Shown here: positions 25,879-34,684 of the stretch, in pieces
Layout of the letters: each line of letters opens with the position of its first letter
Numbering within the stretch: position 1 is the stretch's first letter
Assembly (NCBI GenBank): GCA_944392255.1
Contig: CALXVY010000002.1
Span: 75,106 to 114,145 of the forward strand
Direction: 5' to 3'
Source: an uncultured Alphaproteobacteria bacterium
GTDB taxonomy: Bacteria; Pseudomonadota; Alphaproteobacteria; RF32; CAG-239
Length of the DNA: 39,040 nt
Translations under genes and position numbers: made by a program
Notes under the pieces: model-generated
Told to the model about the DNA's origin: nothing
The model's input: only the letters and a program-made list of their open reading frames with translations
Databases searched by the model: none

Positions 25879-25887
25879 TATGATTTT

Positions 25888-28365
25888 TTAGGCAACGATA
25901 TTGCAGATTTTGTTTGGAACAACAATAATCTTCTTAATTTCTTTGCCTTCAAGTTGACGTTTCACATTTTCAATCGCCAAAGCCGCAGCCTCAACATCTG
26001 TGCGAGGAGCATCTTTAGGCATAGTGATGGTTCCACGAACCTTACCGCAAATTTGTACAGCAATGGTTACTTCATTATCTAGTGCAAGTTTTGCATCACC
26101 TTTCGGCCAAGCTTCGGCAATAACCAAAGTTGTTTTGCCCATACGAGCCCACATTTCTTCAGCCAAATGCGGCGTGAACGGAGAAAGTAGTTTGAGTAAG
26201 TTCAAATACATTTCTTCAGGAATTTTCTCCATAGAGCTCATATAGTTTACATATTCCATCAAAGAAGAAACGGCAGTATTAAACTTCATTTGGTCGATAC
26301 GTTCGGTCACTTCCAAGATGCACTTGTGCATTGCACGCAAATCTTTCTCATTTGCTTGAACTTTGGCCACCTTCTTGAACAAGCCATAAACTTTATTCAC
26401 AAAACGGTAAACGCCCATCAAGCTTTCTTCTGACCACATAGCCACTTGATCAAAAGGTCCGATGAACATTTCATACAAACGGAAAGTATCGGCGCCATAA
26501 GCATCGACAATATCATCCGGATTGATAACGTTACCGCGAGATTTAGACATTTTCTCGCCGTTTTCAGCCAAAATCATACCATGAGAAGTACGTTTGTTAT
26601 AGGGCTCATTAGTTGGCACCAATCCGCAATCATAGAGAAACTTGTGCCAAAAACGAGAGTAGAGCAAGTGCAAAGTGGTGTGTTCCATACCACCATTGTA
26701 CCAATCCACATTCATCCAATAATCAAGAGCTTCTTTGGAAGCAAATTCTTTTGTATTGTGAGGATCACAATAACGCAAGAAATACCAAGAAGAACCGGCC
26801 CAGTTCGGCATGGTATCAGTTTCTCTACGTGCATGGCCACCGCATTTAGGGCATTTTGTATTAAGCCAAGCACCAGCTTTTGAAAGCGGAGATTCACCTT
26901 CATCATTCGGGTGATAATCAGGAACTTCCGGCAAGGTCAATGGTAATTCAGATTCCGGAATAGGCTGCCAACCACATTTTTCGCAATAAACCATCGGAAT
27001 TGGCTCACCCCAATAGCGTTGACGAGAGAAGACCCAGTCACGCAATTTGAAGTTTACTTTAGCTTGTCCGAAACCGTTTTTAACCGCATAGTCTGTTGCG
27101 GCTTTCATGGCATCGGTTTTGTTCATACCATCTAAGAAACCGGAATTGATGTGCGGACCATCTTCTTCAAAAGCTTTTTCGGAAATATCACCACCATCCA
27201 AAACTTGAATAATCGGCAAGTTGAAAGCTTTGGCAAAGTCATAGTCACGTTGATCATGAGCAGGAACAGCCATAATTGCACCGGTACCATAACCTGTTAA
27301 AACATAGTCAGAAATAAAGACCGGAATCAAATCACCGGTATAAGGATTTTTAGCTTTAATTCCTTTGAGTTCAACACCGGTTTTGCTATCTGTCATTGTA
27401 CGTTGCAGATCAGATTTTTTAGCGGTTTCATCAACATAGGCCTGAACTTCAGCGGCATTTTCAAACTTATCCATCAATTCGGCAACAAATTTGTGCTCCG
27501 GAGCCATAACCATATAGGTCACGCCGAAAGCTGTATCCGGACGTGTAGTAAATACGGTTAATTTACGGTCTAAAGATTCGCCGTTATTAGATGTTAAAGC
27601 AAAATCGAGTTCAGCACCTTCGGAACGACCAATCCAATTGATTTGCTGAGATTTAACGCGGTCAATAAAGTCCACATCTTTCAAGTCATTAATCAATCTG
27701 TCGGCATATTTTGTAATGGCAATCATCCATTGTTCTTTGTTTTTACGAACAACTTGCGCACCGCAACGTTCGCAACAACCGTTAACCACTTCTTCGTTAG
27801 CCAAACCAACCTTACAACTTGGACACCAGTTAATAGCGATTTTATCTTTGTATGCCAAACCTTTTTCAAAAAATTTGATGAACATCCATTGTGTCCATTT
27901 ATAATATTCCGGATCACAAGTAGAAATGCATCTATCCCAGTCAAAACTGAAACCCAAAGACTTTAACTGACGGGTAAAGTTTTCAATATTGGCTTTGGTA
28001 GAAACGGCAGGATGCACACCGGTTTTAATAGCATAGTTTTCAGCCGGCAAACCAAAAGCATCAAACCCCATCGGATACAAAACATTAAAGCCTTGCATAC
28101 GTTTTTTTCTGGCAATTACATCCAAAGCGGTATAAGAACGCGGGTGTCCGACGTGCAAACCGGCACCTGAGGGATAAGGGAATTCTACCAATGCATAAAA
28201 TTTTTCTTTATTTTTATCAATTTCGACTTTATAGGCTTTTTCTTTTTCCCAAATGGATTGCCATTTTTTTTCAATAGCTTTGAAGTTATAGCGGTCTTCA
28301 AGTTTCCATTCTTTGGACCATTCATCAAAGCTTTTACCATTATATCTATCGCAATTTTCACACAT
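25888..28365 (-). CDS. leuS: Leucyl-tRNA synthetase
   Basis: 825 residues. It charges tRNA-Leu. Class I signatures are present: HVGH in PSGAGLHVGHPRSYTA, and KMSKS in GEKMSKSRGNVINPDD. The editing domain is visible (VFTTRPDTAFGVTYMVMAPEH, YGTGAIMAVPAHDQRD). Zinc-binding pairs CPSC/CERC and CEKC/CPKC are also present. The N-terminus (MCENCDRYNGKSFDEWSKEW...) is some 25 residues longer than the usual start near YNFKAIEKKWQ, and no internal ATG offers a shorter start. The DUF3576 lipoprotein gene lies just upstream (23 bp), so they are probably cotranscribed. Confidence 0.97.
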   Translation of the reverse strand: MCENCDRYNGKSFDEWSKEWKLEDRYNFKAIEKKWQSIWEKEKAYKVEIDKNKEKFYALVEFPYPSGAGLHVGHPRSYTALDVIARKKRMQGFNVLYPMGFDAFGLPAENYAIKTGVHPAVSTKANIENFTRQLKSLGFSFDWDRCISTCDPEYYKWTQWMFIKFFEKGLAYKDKIAINWCPSCKVGLANEEVVNGCCERCGAQVVRKNKEQWMIAITKYADRLINDLKDVDFIDRVKSQQINWIGRSEGAELDFALTSNNGESLDRKLTVFTTRPDTAFGVTYMVMAPEHKFVAELMDKFENAAEVQAYVDETAKKSDLQRTMTDSKTGVELKGIKAKNPYTGDLIPVFISDYVLTGYGTGAIMAVPAHDQRDYDFAKAFNLPIIQVLDGGDISEKAFEEDGPHINSGFLDGMNKTDAMKAATDYAVKNGFGQAKVNFKLRDWVFSRQRYWGEPIPMVYCEKCGWQPIPESELPLTLPEVPDYHPNDEGESPLSKAGAWLNTKCPKCGGHARRETDTMPNWAGSSWYFLRYCDPHNTKEFASKEALDYWMNVDWYNGGMEHTTLHLLYSRFWHKFLYDCGLVPTNEPYNKRTSHGMILAENGEKMSKSRGNVINPDDIVDAYGADTFRLYEMFIGPFDQVAMWSEESLMGVYRFVNKVYGLFKKVAKVQANEKDLRAMHKCILEVTERIDQMKFNTAVSSLMEYVNYMSSMEKIPEEMYLNLLKLLSPFTPHLAEEMWARMGKTTLVIAEAWPKGDAKLALDNEVTIAVQICGKVRGTITMPKDAPRTDVEAAALAIENVKRQLEGKEIKKIIVVPNKICNIVA

Positions 28366-28388
28366 ATTTTCTTTACCTTGTTTTATTT

Positions 28389-28829
28389 TTATTGATTAAA
28401 ACTTTTCTGATATAAAATTCTTGCTCTTTTTAAGATAGAGAGTTCGATAACTTGTTCCATTTGTGCGGACATATCCTCTGTAAGCCATTCGCCATTAACA
28501 AGCTTCCGGCTTTGCCCTTCAACTTTCACACCATCGGAACGCAACTCTTTAGAAAGAATATGGACTTCAAGCTTGAACTGCTCTTTAGCGTTTGGTGATT
28601 CTTTATACCAATCGGTCACAATCACCCCTGTTTCTTGATTTTTGCTTTGTATGGGCATAAAGCCCAATTTATCAAGAGATGCTTGCCACAAAAATAGATT
28701 AACATTCGATTCGCGAACTTCTTCTTGCGGTTTTTCTTCTGCCCAAGGATTCCATTGTTGCATATAAGAACAACCACTGAGCAAAAATGCACCGATTATC
28801 ACCAGAGGGACAAACTTTTTCATCATCAT
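28389..28829 (-). CDS. DUF3576 family lipoprotein
   Basis: 146 residues, signal ending FLLSGC with acylated Cys at residue 20. The mature domain (VNLFLWQASLDKLGFMPIQS, GVIVTDWY, LEVHILSKELRSDGVKV) is the DUF3576 type, an alphaproteobacterial family typically encoded immediately before leuS, as here. Envelope location is likely; molecular function is not known. The start is one of three consecutive ATGs; the first is used. Confidence 0.85.
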   Translation of the reverse strand: MMMKKFVPLVIIGAFLLSGCSYMQQWNPWAEEKPQEEVRESNVNLFLWQASLDKLGFMPIQSKNQETGVIVTDWYKESPNAKEQFKLEVHILSKELRSDGVKVEGQSRKLVNGEWLTEDMSAQMEQVIELSILKRARILYQKSFNQ

Positions 28830-28957
28830 TTTCCTTCATTTTTTTCAAAATTAATTAAACCTATAATAATTTTGTTGAAAACACAATAGACTTAATGCAA
28901 AACTTCCACTAGAATACGACAAAAGATTGAATAAAATTAGTCAGGAAAAGAAAAAAA

Positions 28958-30244
28958 ATGAATACCATTCGCCAAACGGCGGTAGAAATGCTAAAAGACG
29001 TGCTGGAAAACAAAAATTTTTTCAGCGAAGTCAAATTAGGACAAAGCCAATTATTATCTCAAGATTCGGCTTTTGCCAATATGCTCATTTTAACGACATT
29101 CAGACACTTGGTTTTCATCAAAAAAGTTTTAAAAAAGTTTGTTAAGAAAAAGCTTCCTGCTTCTGCCAGCAATGGACAATATGCCCTCTTTTTAGGAACA
29201 ACTGAAATTTTATACTTAAACACACCGGACTATGCGGTCATCAACTCTTATGTTGAAATAACCAAACAATTAACCGATAAATATGTTGCCGGTTTTGTCA
29301 ATGCGGTTTTGCGCAATATTTGCAAACAAAAAGAAGAACTCAAAAAAGAAGAAACAAACGAATTTTTTCCGCCTGAATTTTTCCATATTTTGAATCAAGA
29401 TTACGGCAAAAAGACCATTCAAAAAATTCAATCTACCGCCATGATTGAACCCAAACTCGACATCACTGTCAAAAGCGATGCCAAACATTGGGCTAAAACT
29501 TTAGGCGGACAACTTCTACCCTCAGATACGATTCGTTTAGAAAACAACGGCAAAATTACGGCATTAGAAGGCTATGCAAACGGAGATTGGTGGGTTCAAG
29601 ATTTTGCCGCAGCTTTAGCTGTTAAAGCTTTACCTGATATCAAAGACAAAAAAGTTTTGGATATGTGCGCCGCCCCCGGAGGCAAAACCGCTCAACTAAT
29701 CAACAAAGGTGCTAAAGTCACGGCATTGGATATATCGGCACCTCGCTTGAAAAAATTGCAAGAAAACCTGCAAAGATTGCATTTTGATGCAAAAGTTATC
29801 TGTGCAGATGCTTTTGAATATATCAAAAATTATACAGAAGATGGCTATGATGCTGTTTTATTAGATGCCCCCTGTTCTGCTACCGGCACGATTCGCCGTC
29901 ACCCAGAACTGGTGCATATCAAACGCTTGAAAGATGTTGAAAAACAAGCTGAACTGCAAAAAGAGATTTTAGCTCAAACACCAAAAATCTTAAAAACAGG
30001 CGGTATCTTAATTTATTGCACCTGCTCTATCTCCAAATTAGAAGGAGAAAAACAAATTGCGGCCTTTTTAGAAGCAAATCCAAACTTCAAAATTATACCG
30101 ATAACCTCTCAAGAACTTTGCGGAACAGATGCTTTAAACGAAATCATCACTGAAGAAGGTTTTATCCGCACATTGCCTCAACACCTTGAAAAATTTGGCG
30201 GAACGGATTCATTTTTTGTTGCACGTTTGAAAAAGGAAGCATAA
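28958..30244 (+). CDS. rsmB: 16S rRNA m5C967 methyltransferase
   Basis: 428 residues. The N-terminal NusB-like RNA-binding domain (about residues 1-130) is followed by a Rossmann methyltransferase domain with motif I LDMCAAPGGKTAQL, motif IV DAPCSATGTIRRHPE and the catalytic Cys motif LIYCTCSISKLEGEKQ. This architecture is specific to RsmB among the m5C enzymes. AGGAAAAG lies upstream. The next gene starts immediately after the stop (TAA-ATG), so rsmB heads an operon. Confidence 0.94.
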   Translation: MNTIRQTAVEMLKDVLENKNFFSEVKLGQSQLLSQDSAFANMLILTTFRHLVFIKKVLKKFVKKKLPASASNGQYALFLGTTEILYLNTPDYAVINSYVEITKQLTDKYVAGFVNAVLRNICKQKEELKKEETNEFFPPEFFHILNQDYGKKTIQKIQSTAMIEPKLDITVKSDAKHWAKTLGGQLLPSDTIRLENNGKITALEGYANGDWWVQDFAAALAVKALPDIKDKKVLDMCAAPGGKTAQLINKGAKVTALDISAPRLKKLQENLQRLHFDAKVICADAFEYIKNYTEDGYDAVLLDAPCSATGTIRRHPELVHIKRLKDVEKQAELQKEILAQTPKILKTGGILIYCTCSISKLEGEKQIAAFLEANPNFKIIPITSQELCGTDALNEIITEEGFIRTLPQHLEKFGGTDSFFVARLKKEA

Positions 30245-31195
30245 ATGTTTTTTAAAAAAAGCCACATTTTACCAAACAATAATGAAACGACGTCTTCTTC
30301 TGACAAAAAAACGATTTATGTTCTCGGAGATGATGATTTAGCTTTATATCTTGCAGCAAAATTTAAAGAAAATGGGCAAAGATGTATTTTGCTATCAACA
30401 TCTGGACCGGCTTTAGGCTCCAAACAGACCGAAATATCCTTAAAAGAAGAATATAACTTACAAAAAAGTAACATATCCATTACAACATCTTCTTTTGTTT
30501 CTGAAGAACCGGAAGCAATTTTCATTGCCGGAAACAGTAATACATTTTATGCTCACTTAACATTGCTTCCTCAACGCAGATATCCTGATACACCTATTGT
30601 TTGTTTTAATACTATAAATAAAACAAATATTCTCGCTCCTCTGCTTGGGCAAAATTTTTACAAAGCCTATTTTAAAGGTTTTCTCACTTTGAGTGGTAAT
30701 AATTTGATTGCAAATGGTCCTCTTCCGGAAATAACATTAATCGCCAAAAAAGAAAAAGAAGAAAAACTCGGCATTGAGGAAATATTGGCAACCAGCGGAT
30801 TAAAAATTTCTATTACAGAAAAGAACATTGAAAATTTCTGGAAAAATAACGCAGTTGAAATTTTAGGCTACTTATCTACTTATCCCAAACAACACATTAT
30901 GGAAATACTTAATAATAAAAATCAGAAAGATAAAATACACCAAGCCGCATCAGAAATCTGCAACTTAGCCAAATTTGAAAAAGTAAAACTTTCAGCTGAT
31001 GATATTATTCATGAATTAATTGATACACCTCGCAATTTCTATTACAAAAAAAGCAGCTACTCAAAAACAGAAAACGCTTCTCGTTTAGAAAAATTATACA
31101 ATATGCTGAGTGAAAAAGCACGAACTTATAAATGCAAAATTCCCGAACTCAATCAAATGATTAAAGATAATTATGATTACCTCTTAAAAAAATAG
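30245..31195 (+). CDS. Divergent ketopantoate-reductase-like (PanE/ApbA) protein
   Basis: 316 residues. An N-terminal beta-alpha-beta unit (TIYVLGDDDLALYLAAKFKENG) resembles the Rossmann start of PanE, but the glycine-rich GxGxxG is replaced by GDDDLA, so NADPH binding is doubtful. A C-terminal helical domain includes ENFWKNNAVEILGYL, which matches the position of the PanE active-site lysine helix, and ends PELNQMIKDNYDYLL in the way ApbA_C domains do. It begins directly after the rsmB stop codon. It could be a non-catalytic relative. Family assignment is tentative. Confidence 0.5.
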   Translation: MFFKKSHILPNNNETTSSSDKKTIYVLGDDDLALYLAAKFKENGQRCILLSTSGPALGSKQTEISLKEEYNLQKSNISITTSSFVSEEPEAIFIAGNSNTFYAHLTLLPQRRYPDTPIVCFNTINKTNILAPLLGQNFYKAYFKGFLTLSGNNLIANGPLPEITLIAKKEKEEKLGIEEILATSGLKISITEKNIENFWKNNAVEILGYLSTYPKQHIMEILNNKNQKDKIHQAASEICNLAKFEKVKLSADDIIHELIDTPRNFYYKKSSYSKTENASRLEKLYNMLSEKARTYKCKIPELNQMIKDNYDYLLKK

Positions 31196-31287
31196 ACACG
31201 GCATAATTATGGATTGATACTTGAAGAAAAAACAAAAACAAGATATAAACACAAATAACAAAGCAAAGATAGATTAGGAATATCGGC

Positions 31288-32364
31288 ATGACAAACGTGT
31301 TCATCCTTACCTTAACAATATTGGTTGTTGGTTTTTCTTTAAGTGTTTTGAGCTATTATGTTTATTCCCAGAAAGCACAAATCATAGAATCAACTTATTT
31401 AAAAAAAGAGCTGGCCTTTGCCCCTTTGTATTTTTGCAGTATAATTTTACTCGTTCTCACATATTTTCTTTCCCCCATAGAGAATGATTTTATACATGAT
31501 TTTCAAGCAACAGAGCTCTTTGTTCCGATATTGTTATCTGGAATTTGTTATACCATTTGCTTTTTCCCAAAAATTTCTCGATTTTTAGATATTGCACTTA
31601 TTGTTTCAGTGGCTGTCTCTTGCTTATTTTTACCCCATGATTTTTTATTATTTAAGGGCAACCTTCCTCTCTGGGCTGACCGTTTAAGCATTATCGCCCT
31701 ATGGTCTATATTTTCATGTTTTTACTACATACTAAATGGTGTTGACGGCATTCTACCACTTTTCAATTCTTCTATCTTAATTGTTTTAATGATTCTTAGT
31801 CTGTTTGATGCCGCACCCATATTTTATGGTTTATCCGCCTTAAGTTTACTCACCGTAAATATTAGCTTTTTAAACCTCAATTGGTTTCCGGCAAGATTAA
31901 GCTTAACCAATAATTCTTGCAAAATTTTTGGATTTCTGATTGGAGGAATAATCATTTTTGCAAGCACAGAAAATCTTGCCCCATGCTTTTCAATAATTCT
32001 TTCCATATTTGTGCTGGAATTATTGCAAAGTTTTGTAAAAAAGATGACCCTATATACACGTTATACCGATCTAACCGACAATACAATTTACTATCAAGCC
32101 AATATAAGCGGCTTAACGGCTAAACAGATTTGTTTTTATATTTTCAAAATTCAAATTCTATTTATTATTTTAGCCAGTTTTCAAGCTTATCTTCCTAATG
32201 ATTTTTCCTTACCGATAGCTTCTTTACTTTTAGCAGCATGGTTTTTAAACAAATTAAAACAATGGAATAAGCCAAGACAAAGTATTAAAGAAATTAACCA
32301 AGAATTTATTGACAACATACGTCAAAATATCAACGACTTCAAAGACACAATAAATCGGGACTGA
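31288..32364 (+). CDS. Degenerate MraY/WecA-like polytopic membrane protein
   Basis: 358 residues, about ten membrane spans and a basic C-terminal tail. The overall pattern follows undecaprenyl-phosphate sugar-1-phosphate transferases (GT4/WecA). LNGVDGILPLF stands where that family has N-x-x-DG(L/I)DG. NLNWFPARLSLTNNSCKIFGFLIGG stands where WecA has PARIFMGDSGS...GF. TDNTIYYQANISGLTAKQI stands where the DRxHxHHRL motif lies. Two of these three catalytic motifs are lost, so the protein is probably inactive as a transferase. AGGA precedes the start by about 9 bp. The 92 bp before it hold no clear promoter. Homology is inferred by eye. Confidence 0.5.
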   Translation: MTNVFILTLTILVVGFSLSVLSYYVYSQKAQIIESTYLKKELAFAPLYFCSIILLVLTYFLSPIENDFIHDFQATELFVPILLSGICYTICFFPKISRFLDIALIVSVAVSCLFLPHDFLLFKGNLPLWADRLSIIALWSIFSCFYYILNGVDGILPLFNSSILIVLMILSLFDAAPIFYGLSALSLLTVNISFLNLNWFPARLSLTNNSCKIFGFLIGGIIIFASTENLAPCFSIILSIFVLELLQSFVKKMTLYTRYTDLTDNTIYYQANISGLTAKQICFYIFKIQILFIILASFQAYLPNDFSLPIASLLLAAWFLNKLKQWNKPRQSIKEINQEFIDNIRQNINDFKDTINRD

Positions 32365-32365
32365 C

Positions 32366-33733
32366 ATGGATTTTTTAAATAAAATAAAACAAATGTTTTT
32401 CTCGTCCGGAGCGCCCAAAGCGGAATCGGAACCTGTTTTTGATATCAACAAATTAATAAAATTTAAGGTTGTTGTTGTTGAGTTTGCCGATAACATAGAA
32501 AGCCGCAGTGGCGAAATTATAGCCCAAAACTTAAAAAAACAAGAAGGTTTAGAAGTCAGTTATTTTGACGAACCCTTTTCCAAAAGTTTTTTAAATTTAG
32601 ATAATCGTACTTTATTTGACCTCATCGACAAAGGGTTGAATATCATTGACCACACACATGCAGATGTCCTCATTTGGGGGTACCAAGAAGGCGAAAAAAT
32701 CCGCATCAATTTTCAAAATTCAAAACAATACGAAAAAGATGATAAAGCCTTTATATCTTTGGTAGACAGCTTTTATATTCCGGCAAATTTAAACAATTCG
32801 AAAACTAACTTTCCTCCAGCATTAAATAATTTAATTTATGGAGGTGTAATTTGTGCCATTAATCCACAAACTAAAGAGGCGCAAATTCAAAAAAAATTTC
32901 TTCTCAAAAAAATTATTCATAGCCTATCTCAAGACAATTCTGCAAAATCTCTATCTATTGAATATATGCCCTATATAATGAATTTACTGGGTATTATATA
33001 TTTAAGTTATGCCTATGACCGCGGAGATGGAAAAGATTATAAAATAGTCAAAAAACTTTTTGATTCAGCTCTGGAGCATAAAGATTTAATCAAGAACCCC
33101 ATTCATCTCGGATGCATATACAATCATCTGGGACAATTATATGATTCCTCAAGTGAATATTCTCCCAAACAACCATTCAATCACCTCAAAAATGCCATAA
33201 GCTACTTTAGGCAGGCACAAAAATATTTAAGCAAATATAATTACCCATACGATTATGGGTACATATCCTACCGCTTATCACAACTATTTTATACTTATTG
33301 GCGACAGAAGGAGGATATTCAGGCTTTAAGAGATGCCGTATTCCAACTTAGAGAAGCCGAAAAAATCTATACTTATGCCTTGTTTCCCGAATTTTGGTCT
33401 AACATTCAGGGAGAGTTGGCGCATATGCTTTCGCTTCTGGGAAGTTTTAGTAACAGTGAAGATATATCAGAATTAGCCATTGCCAGCTACAAAAACCGAC
33501 AAAAAGTAATCACCGAAAAAAGAGATCCGCTGGAATGGGCTCATATACAAACGCACATTGGTGAAATTTACTATCGCTTAGGAAAAAATAATCAAGACAA
33601 AGCTCTGTTGGAAGAAGCTTTAGATTATTTTCATGATGCTTTGTACATATATGAAAATATGGGATTAGAAGAGGAAATCAAAAAAATTTCTTCTAATATA
33701 GCCAAAACAAGCCATAATTTAAATTTCATGTAA
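32366..33733 (+). CDS. TPR-like repeat protein, 455 residues
   Basis: The first 130 residues form an alpha/beta domain (FKVVVVEFADNIESRSGEIIAQNL, HTHADVLIWGYQEGEKIRINF) of the kind seen before TPR arrays in alphaproteobacterial proteins. From about residue 200, helical pairs rich in Tyr, Leu and Ala recur, such as GCIYNHLGQLYDSSS, YISYRLSQLFYTYW, EEALDYFHDALYIYENMG. No signal peptide is seen, so it is probably a cytoplasmic scaffold. It starts 1 bp after the WecA-like gene, so they are likely coupled. Function unknown. Confidence 0.65.
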   Translation: MDFLNKIKQMFFSSGAPKAESEPVFDINKLIKFKVVVVEFADNIESRSGEIIAQNLKKQEGLEVSYFDEPFSKSFLNLDNRTLFDLIDKGLNIIDHTHADVLIWGYQEGEKIRINFQNSKQYEKDDKAFISLVDSFYIPANLNNSKTNFPPALNNLIYGGVICAINPQTKEAQIQKKFLLKKIIHSLSQDNSAKSLSIEYMPYIMNLLGIIYLSYAYDRGDGKDYKIVKKLFDSALEHKDLIKNPIHLGCIYNHLGQLYDSSSEYSPKQPFNHLKNAISYFRQAQKYLSKYNYPYDYGYISYRLSQLFYTYWRQKEDIQALRDAVFQLREAEKIYTYALFPEFWSNIQGELAHMLSLLGSFSNSEDISELAIASYKNRQKVITEKRDPLEWAHIQTHIGEIYYRLGKNNQDKALLEEALDYFHDALYIYENMGLEEEIKKISSNIAKTSHNLNFM

Positions 33734-33737
33734 AAAA

Positions 33738-34202
33738 ATGATTACAAGCTTAATAATAGAATCTCCTTTAGGAAAGATAATACTAAAAGCTCAAAAAGAC
33801 CAATTAACCTGCTGTCAATTTTTACAACGACAAAAAAATTGTTTTGAGCAACAAACAACTCCTTTTTTGCTGAATGTACAAAAACAATTAGACGAATATT
33901 TTTCAGGACAAAGAAAAAATTTTGACATTCCGCTAAATCTGCTCGGCACACCTTTTCAGATAAAAGTATGGCAAGCTTTGCAAACCATTCCCTATGGCGA
34001 AACGCAAAGCTATAAATATATTGCCAAAAAAATAAACAATCCGCATGCCTATCGAGCTGTTGGCATGGCAAATAATAAGAATCCCCTTGCTATTATCATT
34101 CCATGCCATCGTGTCATTGGCACAAATGGTAAATTAACCGGTTATGCCGGAGGGCTAGATTTAAAACAAAAATTATTGCAACTAGAACAAAAATACAAAT
34201 AA
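33738..34202 (+). CDS. ogt: Methylated-DNA-protein-cysteine methyltransferase
   Basis: 154 residues. A suicide DNA-repair enzyme that removes methyl from O6-methylguanine. The active-site motif IPCHRVIG has its acceptor Cys at residue 123. The helix-turn-helix segment TPFQIKVWQALQTIPYGET and the arginine-finger region YRAVGMANNKNP are intact. No Ada N-terminal zinc or AraC domain, so it is of the Ogt type. It begins 4 bp after the TPR gene. Confidence 0.94.
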   Translation: MITSLIIESPLGKIILKAQKDQLTCCQFLQRQKNCFEQQTTPFLLNVQKQLDEYFSGQRKNFDIPLNLLGTPFQIKVWQALQTIPYGETQSYKYIAKKINNPHAYRAVGMANNKNPLAIIIPCHRVIGTNGKLTGYAGGLDLKQKLLQLEQKYK

Positions 34203-34224
34203 AAGAGAAGAGAAGAGAAAAGAA

Positions 34225-34566
34225 ATGAGACAATTTTATCCGCTGATATTACTGACAATTTCAAACATTTTCATGACATTTGCTTGGTATGGGCATCTTA
34301 AATTCAAATCAACCGCATTATGGATTGTTATTCTTGCCAGTTGGGGAATTGCTTTTTTTGAATATATATTTCAAGTTCCGGCCAACCGCATTGGCCATGA
34401 GTTTTTTAGCACTGCACAACTTAAAATCATGCAAGAAGCAATTACAATTATCGTCTTTTGCGTCTTTTCTATTTTATATTTAAAAGAAGATTTAAAATGG
34501 AACTACCTTGTTGGTTTTACCCTCATTTTACTTGCTGTTTTTTTTGTTTTCAAAAAATGGAATTAA
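34225..34566 (+). CDS. DUF486 / DMT-family small membrane protein
   Basis: 113 residues with four spans. The DUF486 pattern is clear: SNIFMTFAWYGHLKFK near the start, ASWGIAFFEYIFQVPANRIGH in the middle and QEAITIIVFCVFSILYLKE near the end. Distantly related to small multidrug transporters, with no proven substrate. An AGAAGAGAAAAGAA purine tract precedes the start. It is the last gene of the rsmB run. Confidence 0.9.
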   Translation: MRQFYPLILLTISNIFMTFAWYGHLKFKSTALWIVILASWGIAFFEYIFQVPANRIGHEFFSTAQLKIMQEAITIIVFCVFSILYLKEDLKWNYLVGFTLILLAVFFVFKKWN

Positions 34567-34684
34567 AAACGTACAAAAACAAATAGCACTCCTATCGTTA
34601 GACAAATTTAAAAAAATAATAGACAAAATTCCATTATTGTGTATAATATACGACAATAAACAAACATAAACGAAGGAGACAATA

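Noticed and set aside
26446..26883. 145-codon plus-strand ORF inside leuS
   Set aside because: Antisense shadow of the synthetase, with no ribosome site.
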